From positions 288,163 through 352,162 of the forward strand of contig NW_017567008.1 in the NCBI RefSeq assembly GCF_001661265.1: 64,000 nt of DNA. Direction: 5' to 3'. Positions 35,122-43,542 of the stretch are shown here, piece after piece. Each line of letters begins with the position of its first letter. Position 1 is the stretch's first letter. The position numbers and the translations under genes are program-made. Under the pieces are notes generated by a model. That model worked only from the letters and a program-made list of their open reading frames with translations, was not told the DNA's origin and ran no database searches. This stretch comes from Saitoella complicata NRRL Y-17804 (Eukaryota; Ascomycota; Saitoellomycetes; Saitoellales; Saitoellaceae).

Positions 35122-35361
35122 GTTTTGAGTGTTTACGTGGTGGACGACGCGATGTTACGGTGGTTCGACGTCGGTCAGGCTCAAACGACCGTGCGACAAA
35201 TCACAAAGTGCGAACAATGGTGGAACCGAACAAAAAACATGTTACCTATAGGTATTTAGGGTAAATCGATATAAATGAGCAGAAACATGACCACGAGCCT
35301 CTCTTCCCAGAACTCGAGCGCACACCCACAATTACCACCTCTTCCCCCATACAGAGTACCC

Positions 35362-37360
35362 TTAGTCAACCCTCTTTCCTACAGCTTCCATAAGCTCCTC
35401 TCTAAGTAGTCTCAACTCACTTTCCACCCTGCCGATTCTCTCTCGCAACTCGCCTATACCTCCATCCTGATATTGAGTCTCATCCTCTGTCTCGTCTTCA
35501 GAGGCAGTACCACTCCGGAGAGGTCGAGAACCCCGCAGACCAATACCAAAACCTATACCTCCCGCACCGCCCCTGAATGGCGTACCTCCATCACCACTGC
35601 GAAGAAGTTCCTCAACGGTCATCGTTCTAGCCTTGCTCAAGCCCGGGCGGTTGGCGCTCCTGTTTGGCAGGCGACGTTCCAGTGACTCCCACATTGCAAC
35701 CAAGAGCACAAACGCAGAATGTGTAATGAAAAGCAGCCAAAGCTTCATCCTCCGCAGACTTGGGGAGGAATGTGACAAGAACAGGCGGAACGGCCGCAGA
35801 AGAATAATTGTCAAGATGTTGAACGGCGGAAAAAACACGACAAGGTGATCCGATATGGTTGATTCGATGCATGTGGCTGCGAAGAGGAACAGGTATTCTT
35901 CGCGGGCGTTGTTCATGACCGTGGAGAAGGAGTTAGAGAGGATGGCAATGAGAATCGTGACCAGTAAGATTTGTGTGACCGTCACGAATATGACCATCAG
36001 CGTTGGACCAAAAACAGGGTTGATGTTGTACATTTCATCAAACCCAACGTAGCTGGATCCGAAGAAGATGCGTATAAGGATCCATGACATGCGCTGTATG
36101 CCAAAATTCTCACGGCCCAGAACACAGAAAGTGATCACAAATCCGACGTAAATGACAGCAACAAGAATCATGAACTTCAAGAAGTCCCAGGTCAGACGGC
36201 GTAGACAGGGCATCAAAATGCCGAAATATGGAATGAGACTGAACACCGAGAAGCATCTTGGCACAAGGATGATGGCAGCAAGACCAAGCACATTCCATGC
36301 CACCGTTGCTGTTCCCCAATACCCTTCCCCACCGAGCAACCCGAAAAGTCGCACTCCTGCCCAAGCAAACCAGATAGTGCACAGACCCACATCTGCACCC
36401 CACCAAAGATCACCCCACCACAATCCGGCATTGTCACGCCACGCCTGTACCTCATCCAAGACATAGCCACAGATCCAGATTAACAAGACAAGCTCCTTCC
36501 ATAGCCATCCAATCTCGGGAGGAGTGGCAGCAAGAACCCACAGGTACAAAGCTAGGAAGATGACGCGGTTCACTGTCTCGCAGAGTACACGAGACCGGGG
36601 TACGCGTAGTCTGGAATACAACTCCTCTAGCGTACGACCGTGAATATGAGGCTTATAGAACACCGCCTTCTTGTGTGAGTCGACGTTCATGGTTGTCCAG
36701 AACACAACTTCTCCTCTCCAAACGGCGTTCAGGACTTCTTGTACACGTGAGCTTGCAAGAAAATGCTTCGCAGGGGCCAATATGGCGAGCTCCAGGGCAT
36801 TGACACTGTTGGAAGATATGTCACTAGTCGAACGTATCATACCCGGAGCTAAAAGTGGTGCTCGGTCATCCAAACGTGGTGGAGTAGCAGGAGTAGCTGG
36901 TGTGCTATCACGAGGATCAAACTCAGTGGTGAGGCTATTGATGAGACCAGTAGGCGTATAGTTGCTCAACAAACGGATAGCAAGAAGTTCTGCTGCCCAT
37001 CCTCTATTCCAGAATTAGAATGGTACTTGTGGAATCGTGTGCATACGACTTACCGAGCGCTATCATGATTTCTCTCGCCATTAGCCCGATCATCGAACTC
37101 CATTTTACACCATATCAACGCCAGGATGATCCCGGGATGTTTACTCTTGGTAAGCCATCTAAGTATGGGTCGAATCAATTGACTGGACAATGGCGGCGTC
37201 CGAAGCTGTTCCGCTGCTTAGAGACTGTTTGCTATGCATGTGAAATGAACCATACCTGATCATATGCATACGAAGAATCAATCGCTTGGCGCAGAGATGC
37301 ACGCAGCTTCGAGATTACCTCCGTGATAGGTGAGGAGGATGATATGGGCGTGAGCTGCAT
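35362..37360 (-). CDS. YVC1: Vacuolar TRP-family cation channel Yvc1/TrpY
   Basis: Releases calcium from the vacuole in response to stretch or hyperosmotic shock. Three exons, 37360-37256, 37205-37054 and 37003-35362, with two 50-base introns; 632 residues. The N-terminal cytosolic domain contains ITEVISKLRASLRQAID, a SAYAYDQL-like element and the conserved ARGWAAELLAIRLL and LELAILAPAKHFL segments. Six membrane helices follow, with the pore loop near FFGSSYVGFDEM and S6 at IFVTVTQILLVTILIAILSN. The C-terminal cytosolic part has FFPPFNILTIILLRPF and ends with Arg/Gly-rich and coiled-coil stretches (about the last 40 residues). The first two exons are short. They were placed because they restore the conserved N-domain in frame and remove a stop; splicing at the more proximal CAG does not. 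Confidence 0.88.
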
Positions 37361-37937
37361 GAACTGCCGAGAAAGTCAGGTTAGACCATGGGTAATAACA
37401 ACGTCAGCCGAACGAAACGCACCGGAGGGAATGATGTTCGACGATAAACCGGCGGTAGTATGGCGGCCATACAAGCGGATAGAGTAGGCGAAGGGCACCA
37501 GACTGTCCTTACACGTCACTCTCAGTGATTGCAAACCCTGGTCCGTCAAATGCCGTTTCAAGACTGAGCAGACATAACAGATCAGCGACGTGCTAGTAAC
37601 GTGGACACGGCCGAGGCAGGGTTCATGCCAGATTAGGCATAATAGACAACGTTAACAGAAGCTTCTACATGTACAGGCTACGAAACACTTCCCAATTCGT
37701 TTCCAAAAGTTATTCAGCTGTCTTCTATGCAAAATCTGGGTGTATGTGCAGCCTCAATGCCGTACGCGTGCTGTAGAATGAAGTCAGCCAGCAGCGCAAT
37801 TGCACCACCACGGTACATCTTTCTTCATACCCTTCCTCTCATTCCGAATCCTGAAAGGTATGCCGTCATCGCTACTTCTTCCCTTCACTTCTTAAAGATA
37901 TATGCTCGTGTAGCTCTACCACAACGTTTGCCACACA
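37361..37937. promoter_or_regulatory. Divergent intergenic region, YVC1 / RAD6
   Basis: 577 bases between head-to-head starts. A 60-codon minus-strand frame (37376-37561) lies here without family features and I treat it as chance. The 100 bases before the RAD6 ATG are pyrimidine-rich, typical of a fungal leader. No specific site recognised. Confidence 0.35.
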
Positions 37938-38449
37938 ATGTCGACTACCGCCCGCAGACGTCTGATGCGTGACTTCAAGGTGCGTTCTTGGCAATGCTAC
38001 TTGCTATAAATAGCGTACTGATTGACCTTTTGCAGCGCATGCAACAGGACCCTCCCGCCGGTGTTTCCGCATCTCCCGTTGCTGACAATGTCATGACTTG
38101 GAACGCCGTCATCATTGGCCCTTCAGAGACCCCCTTCGAGGACGGTACATTCCGCCTTGTCCTCCAATTCGACGAGCAGTATCCCAATAAGCCGCCTGTG
38201 GTTCGTTTCATCAGCAAGATGTTCCACCCGAACGTGTATGCCAATGGCGAGCTCTGTCTCGACATCTTGCAGAACCGCTGGTCACCAACCTACGATGTGG
38301 CTGCGATCCTTACTTCCATTCAATCCCTATTAAACGACCCGAATAATGCTTCTCCGGCAAACGCGGAAGCAGCGAGTCTTCACAAGGAGAACCGAAGAGA
38401 GTACATGAAGAGGGTGAGGCAGACCGTGGAGCAGAGCTGGGAATCTTAA
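37938..38449 (+). CDS. RAD6: Ubiquitin-conjugating enzyme E2 Rad6/Ubc2
   Basis: E2 that ubiquitinates PCNA with Rad18 in DNA damage tolerance, histone H2B with Bre1, and N-end-rule substrates with Ubr1. Exons 37938-37979 and 38036-38449 with a 56-base intron; 151 residues. It has the invariant start [31 protein letters not shown] with catalytic Cys88, and the helical end [16 protein letters not shown]. It lacks the acidic tail of the budding-yeast protein, as is usual in other fungi and animals. An intron after codon 14 is common in fungal RAD6 genes. Confidence 0.97.
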
Positions 38450-38673
38450 GCACTTAGATCCTGAGATGGATGGAATTGTTGATTCATTTATGGCGCATTG
38501 TTATGGTTGGACTGGTTCGGTGTTTTCTCGATAGGCTGGCCTCTTTTTTTCGTTATTTTGTGTTTTTTGTCGCTGCTTTCTTTCCGATCATCAATGCCTG
38601 CCGCGGTTTTTCTCACTTTTGAAGTCTGTGACTGGATATGTGAAAATATCTCTTATGTTCCTAGGTACTATGA

Positions 38674-39702
38674 CTAGATGAAAGAGTACTCCGGGGCCTC
38701 GTGCGATACAGTCCCGCTGCTTCGCACGCTGTGCCTCCAAGGCCTTGTCGGCGAGTCCACAGTTGCTGCTGCCATCTCCTCCACAAATTCCTTCTCCAGC
38801 TTCTCCATGTGCGTCTTCATGACCTCCAACTCACCTGCTCGCTGAAGCACTGATTCACGAAAAGCCACTGGAATGACGGAAGCCCGTGTGACCTGGATCT
38901 TCGGAACCAGAGGACGAGGCACCAGCTTCCGCCTGGGCGGCGGTGGTTGCGGTTTCTTGACAGGAGTTTTTGTTTCTTCAGCTTTCCACCAGACTTTCTC
39001 ATCCGTATCCTTCAGGGTGCGAGACCCGTCTGTAGTCCTGCTGCTGGTGGAACTGTCGCTTGCAGTGCTCGACACTACCTCCATAAGGTTCCTGACCTCC
39101 GGCGTCCGTGGCCGGGTTGGTGTATAATGTTGCATGGTTGCTTTCGCCTTCATGACTCTTTCTGGGCCATGGCCTTCGAGCTTGGAATATAATGGCGGAG
39201 GAGACGACGAAATACGTGATGTACTTACGGTCATCGGGCTAATAGGCGGAGAGGGCAGCAAAGTACTCTGGTGCTTGACTCGTGTGTAGCCTGGTGACAC
39301 AGGGAAGTTCGTGCTTAGTGGCGACAGCACCGAAGGTATTCTGAGAGCCTGACTGGCTCTCCATGTTCGCGCAGTTTGCCAGCTTGACCGGTGCGGACTT
39401 GTCGGCCCGGGAAAGTTGAAAGCCTCCAGCATGGGTTTTTCTCCATAAGCTGAGATACTGTGTTGCATTATCCTTCTCTGACGACGACGAACAAGAAGCC
39501 AGACGACAAGTGCCGTTCCGAAGACAGCAACCACCGCACAAGCGACTACGATGGGCATGAGGACCTGAGGAAGCAAAGTCGTGCCTGTTGACACGATTTC
39601 GGCAGATCCGCCATCTGTGATGGAGACCTCTGTAAGCATGGTATCTGTAGATGAAGCAGAACCAGCAGCAGCAGCAAGCGTCTGAGTGTCTCTGATAGCC
39701 AT
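38674..39702 (-). CDS. Hypothetical single-pass membrane protein with Ser/Pro-rich cytosolic tail
   Basis: I do not recognise a family. The 342-residue protein has a short Ser/Thr-rich N-terminal part (about 50 residues, probably outside), one hydrophobic helix around residues 55-75 (PIVVACAVVAVFGTALVVWL), then an Arg-rich stop-transfer (VRRRQRR). The long tail is rich in Ser, Pro and Thr, with a proline-rich Arg-flanked motif (KKPQPPPPRRK) suited to SH3 binding and a coiled stretch (ELEVMKTHMEKLEKEFVEEM) near the end. This layout resembles fungal mid-sized sensors or axial-budding-type membrane proteins, but without a shared motif. The ATG at 39702 is the first in frame. A TATATA element lies about 70 bases upstream. 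Confidence 0.65.
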   Translation of the reverse strand: MAIRDTQTLAAAAGSASSTDTMLTEVSITDGGSAEIVSTGTTLLPQVLMPIVVACAVVAVFGTALVVWLLVRRRQRRIMQHSISAYGEKPMLEAFNFPGPTSPHRSSWQTARTWRASQALRIPSVLSPLSTNFPVSPGYTRVKHQSTLLPSPPISPMTVSTSRISSSPPPLYSKLEGHGPERVMKAKATMQHYTPTRPRTPEVRNLMEVVSSTASDSSTSSRTTDGSRTLKDTDEKVWWKAEETKTPVKKPQPPPPRRKLVPRPLVPKIQVTRASVIPVAFRESVLQRAGELEVMKTHMEKLEKEFVEEMAAATVDSPTRPWRHSVRSSGTVSHEAPEYSFI

Positions 39703-40051
39703 TGCGAGTGCGTATGCCTTTACTGATCTGTCTTTAAGAAGAGGACCCACGCGCGGGAGAGGGCCTGAAGGCTATATAAGGCCCCCCCCATCCATCGGCA
39801 GAAGCAGAGACCTCTGTCACCATGGTATTACGGAAGGTTTACGACGGTTCCATATTTCTTTGTGGGTCGTGGGTGCGCTTTGAGCGTCCTTTGTCCCTGA
39901 ACGGCTCCGCGCGTGTAAAACCGAGGTCAATGAATGTTCCGCTTTCGGCAATTCTTAAATGCATGGGAGAGTGCAGGGTTATGGCTTATTTGAAGAAGGA
40001 TAATACGAGCGAGAGACACATTGGATTGCAATGATATCAGCCATATCTTTC
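39703..40051. promoter_or_regulatory. Intergenic with TATA-like element, membrane-protein promoter
   Basis: 349 bases. A CTATATAAG (39772-39780) embedded in GGC-CTATATAAG-GCC lies about 70 bases upstream of the minus-strand ATG at 39702 and reads CTTATATAG on that strand. The rest includes the LCP5 3' end region. Nothing else recognised. Confidence 0.4.
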
Positions 40052-41074
40052 TCATGAACGGCCACCGCGCCCACTCTTCCTCCCCGCAAGAACCTTTCTC
40101 CGCTTCTCAAACCTCTCTCCAGCAGCTGGGCCCTCTTGATCAGCACCCTCATTTCCTGTCCTCTTCCTCGATCTCTCCACAACGTTATCCTTCGAGCTCT
40201 TAACCGTCCGGTCATACACAGACCTATCAAGGACTCCCCAGTCTTCACCACCGAAACCGATTTCCTGGGACCGTCCCTTCCTCTTCGACATCTCCTTCTT
40301 GCTCATAGCCGGCAGACGAATATAATTCTCTTCTTCGTAATTCATACGACGGCGGTCCTCATTTCTGTCGCGATCCGACACAGCCATAATGCGACCCTTG
40401 TGAGAAGTGATAGTGGAACCAATCGATGGTTCAGCAACAGGTGCATCCGTAAGCTCTTCCGAGATAAAGTTGCGCATAGTCGCGTTCTGCATGGCCGATG
40501 CGCGTTGTCGACGTTCTGCTCGGGTAGGGTCGAGGGAAGCCGGAAGAGTGGTAGAGGAGATCTTTGGCGGGCGGTAAATACCATCTGAGCGCTCTGCCTC
40601 CGCACCGCCTTCCTCGTCCTTCCCAGAAACCAACGCTGACGGATTCGGCTTGAACGCCAAAGCACCCGCTGCCGACACGATATCCTTCGCGTCTCCATTC
40701 GCAAGTCCTGTCGCCTCCAACCGGTCCGCCGCGCGAACAACCTTCTGAATCATGTAACTCAATCGCCCCTCCATAGGCTTAACTCCACGCTCGAGAATTA
40801 CACGCAATTCAATCAACTTGTCGCGGACATCCTGTCCGAGGCAATCGTCGTCGTCGTTTAATGATTTATTGCGGAGCTTGATGAGAATGAGGAAGACCAG
40901 ATGGTGAAGGTACGAAAGCAGTGCGTGGTTCTTTAGCGATAAAAGAGAGATTCCGGAGGAGGTCTCAGGAAACGGAGGCGTGGGGAGAGAGGTGGACGTC
41001 GCCTCGAGCGAGGAGTTGAGGTTGCGCAAGAGGCCCAAGAGAGGCGAAGGGCCGCTGGATTCGTTGTCTGTCAT
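40052..41074 (-). CDS. LCP5: Small-subunit processome protein Lcp5/neuroguidin (Sas10/Utp3 family)
   Basis: U3 snoRNP-associated factor for 18S rRNA maturation in the nucleolus. Intronless, 340 residues. The N-terminal Sas10/Utp3 domain shows GISLLSLKNHALLSYLHHL and FLILIKLRN, then KLIELRVILERGVKPMEGRL. The middle has the RPPKISSTTLP motif typical of the family. The C-terminal Sas10-like part contains NYEEENYIRLPAMSKKEMSKR and a basic, Lys/Arg/Gly-rich end that probably acts in nucleolar localisation. All hallmark segments of Lcp5/neuroguidin are in order and the length is normal. Confidence 0.9.
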   Translation of the reverse strand: MTDNESSGPSPLLGLLRNLNSSLEATSTSLPTPPFPETSSGISLLSLKNHALLSYLHHLVFLILIKLRNKSLNDDDDCLGQDVRDKLIELRVILERGVKPMEGRLSYMIQKVVRAADRLEATGLANGDAKDIVSAAGALAFKPNPSALVSGKDEEGGAEAERSDGIYRPPKISSTTLPASLDPTRAERRQRASAMQNATMRNFISEELTDAPVAEPSIGSTITSHKGRIMAVSDRDRNEDRRRMNYEEENYIRLPAMSKKEMSKRKGRSQEIGFGGEDWGVLDRSVYDRTVKSSKDNVVERSRKRTGNEGADQEGPAAGERFEKRRKVLAGRKSGRGGRS

Positions 41075-41228
41075 ATTCTGAACTTACTGATCAGGGTTAT
41101 TTCGAGCCGGTGTACTTGGCCAAAAAAGTTGGATACAAGTGCCGCACGTGATCGCGAAGATCCAGGCACGCGTACGTCGAGCAACGAAACTCACAAAAGT
41201 CGAAGTTTCGGTTTATCGTGCACAAGCA

Positions 41229-42095
41229 ATGTCATTACGGCCAGCATTCACTTCTTGCCTCAAGGCTGCGGCTCAGGTGAGTCTTGCGCTGCTCAACCGG
41301 CATGTGGTACTGACGAAGCGTGTCTACAGCGCCGTACTATCTTCACCGTCCGTCCGCTCGCTATCGGAGAGGCTGACCCCGAACAGAACGGTATTGGTCC
41401 TTTCTTGAACGCCGAATCGTACAACAGAATCTGGACCCAGAAGCAGTACGCTGTTTGTGATAAGTTGAACACGCTGACAGCTGGTATGGCGGACGCATGC
41501 GCACGATCTCGGGCCAAGTTGTTGACATGACTGTATAGGATCTGAGTTAAGCAACCTCCCTCCTCATAGTGTTGCCCTCCAGACGGCGCGCGATCCTGCT
41601 CAGGCTGCCGTATTCAATCACGCTTCCTTCCTCGCCAACAATGACTTCTTCCTTCAAGGTCTTCTTCCCACCCCTCGCGAGGCGGTTGATTCCATGGACA
41701 GGAAACTGGTCCAACGGATCGAGAAGGACTTCCGGTCTGTTGTGAACTTGAAGGAGCTCATGATTTCTACGGGTATTTCAATGTTCGGCTCGGGTTTCGT
41801 GTGGTTGGTCGAGGACGACAGGCGTAGGCTCAGGGTTTTGGCTACGTACAACGCAGGATCTCCCTTCGTCGAGCACGCTGTGACCGATGCCAACTCTCCC
41901 CTTACGAGTTTGGACGCACACGCCCGTGCGATGAGGCCTTTCGCCGTTATGCCGCTTTTGGGTGTGAGCGTTTGGGAGCATGCCTGGGTGCCGCAATATG
42001 GCATCAACGGAAAGGAGAAGTACTTGAAGAACTGGTGGAAGCAGGTCAACTGGCAGAAGGTGAACTCGATCTTGCTCGAGGGCAGTCTTGTTTAA
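41229..42095 (+). CDS. Mitochondrial small-ribosomal-subunit protein with superoxide-dismutase fold (mS42/mS43)
   Basis: Exons 41229-41276, 41330-41483 and 41539-42095; introns of 53 and 55 bases; 252 residues. It starts with an Arg/Ala/Ser presequence-like segment ([18 protein letters not shown]) for mitochondrial import. The fold of Fe/Mn superoxide dismutases follows: [51 protein letters not shown] and NWWKQVNW. Some metal ligands of a true dismutase are missing: the Asp before WEH is Ser (GVSVWEHAW) and the N-terminal His pair region (YNRIWTQKQ) lacks His. This fits the mitoribosomal paralogs Mrp1/Rsm26 rather than an active dismutase. Which of the two (mS42 or mS43) is uncertain. Confidence 0.82.
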
Positions 42096-42355
42096 AAGGG
42101 CATAGAGAAGGTGTTATTAACACAAATCGATTTAAAACGAGTTATAAGTCCAGGGCATTCCGGGGGAAGCTGCGCCCCGAGCCCTGCGCCCCAATAATAC
42201 GTAGCGAGGCCGCCCCGGCCCAGATACCAAGACCTCCCTTTAACCTTCATCAATACACCCTACCAACACAAGAACATCCTGTAGCACAGTTTTCGCTAGC
42301 TAAACTTTCCCCAACAGTATCCAATCTTCCGGTATCCGAGTTCACTTGCGCAACC

Positions 42356-43033
42356 ATGGGAAAGTCACAGAGTAAGCTGTCCAGTGACCAGCTTCAAGAG
42401 TTGGTAAAATCGACATATTTCGACAAGCGCGAACTTCAGCAGTGGTATAAGGGTTTTGCAAAGGACTGCCCCTCCGGTGTTCTTACTAAGGTCGAGTTCC
42501 AAAAGATCTACAAGCAGTTCTTTCCATTTGGAGATCCATCAAGCTTCGCAGACTATGTGTTCAACGTGTTTGATGAGAACAAGAATGGCTCGATCGATTT
42601 CAAGGAGTTTATCTGCGCATGTATGCTCACCAACCTTATGACATCTTTGAGTGTGTTCTGATCCGTCTCTTTAGTATCGGTAACCTCCCGCGGTCAACTC
42701 GACGAGAAGCTTGTATGGGCTTTCCAGCTGTATGATATCGACAACGACGGCTTCATCTCGTACAAGGAGATGCTCCAGATTGTGCAGGCGATCTACAAGA
42801 TGGTCGGCTCGATGGTTAAGCTGCCTGAAGACGAAGATACACCAGAAAAGAGAGTGAACAAGATTTTTGCCCTAATGGACAAGAACTCAGATGGGAAGTT
42901 GACTATGGAAGAGTTCCGGGAAGGAAGCAAGAAGGGTGAGTTCGCACGCTATTGCAGACTGAATGTGTCGTTTACGCATACTTTAGATCCCACAATTGTT
43001 CAGGCTCTCAGTCTATACGATGGTTTGGTGTAA
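42356..43033 (+). CDS. NCS1: Neuronal calcium sensor 1/frequenin homolog
   Basis: N-myristoylated EF-hand protein that activates phosphatidylinositol 4-kinase (Pik1) and takes part in calcium signalling. Exons 42356-42620, 42675-42935 and 42987-43033; introns of 54 and 51 bases; 190 residues, exactly the usual length. The myristoylation start is [11 protein letters not shown]-hand 1 is degenerate, as usual ([13 protein letters not shown]). EF-2 is [14 protein letters not shown]-3 [12 protein letters not shown] and EF-4 [12 protein letters not shown], all with complete calcium loops. The end [17 protein letters not shown] is the family C-terminus and confirms the last splice. Confidence 0.95.
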
Positions 43034-43542
43034 GCGATGATGGGAAGGATTCGTTTGGGGGAGAATAGAGAGCCCGAAAGAGGGTATCTCGGATTCTTTA
43101 CGTCGAGGCACGACGAGAGGTTGGAGAGTCGCACGCTTGGATTATCACATGTCAGAGGTTGTCAGTATGAATGACTTGTTGGGAAGCAATAAGAAACCGT
43201 CAGGAATGTTTTGATATAGTATTGGAGCTCGTTCTGCACCTTTCATGTACCTCTCTGGTCCCCAGACTTCGTAAGGTTTGGCGCCCCCTGGCTACACGGT
43301 CGGGATAAACAACAGGGATTACACTCTGAGACGCTCGGCCAACGCGAAGTTTGCGACGTGATACAAGGCGGCACACCCGAAGAAGCCGCTCAAATCGGAT
43401 CTTGAAGCCGTCGCCGGTCTTCCTTTTTCACCGTTGGGGCAACCTGCAACTCGAAATCAGGTGCTCACCCTTACTTTCCTTGTCACCCCAACAGTGTAAT
43501 CACGCATACAGCTCCGACCGACACTTTCAATTACCAGCAGAA
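43034..43542. other. Intergenic: NCS1 3' region and kinesin 5' region
   Basis: 509 bases. The kinesin frame is open upstream to about 43351 with no ATG, so the extra stretch is probably leader. The last 100 bases before 43543 are C/T- and A-rich. No gene or defined site seen. Confidence 0.3.

Noticed and set aside
37376-37561. Possible extra upstream exon of YVC1 on the minus strand
   Set aside because: It splices out of phase with the ATG-containing exon at 37360 and has no similarity to Yvc1 N-termini.
41972-42661. Plus-strand frame of 229 codons linking the mitoribosomal gene to NCS1
   Set aside because: Its first part is an off-frame reading of the upstream gene and it only joins the NCS1 frame by lack of stops; NCS1 starts at its canonical MGKSQSK.
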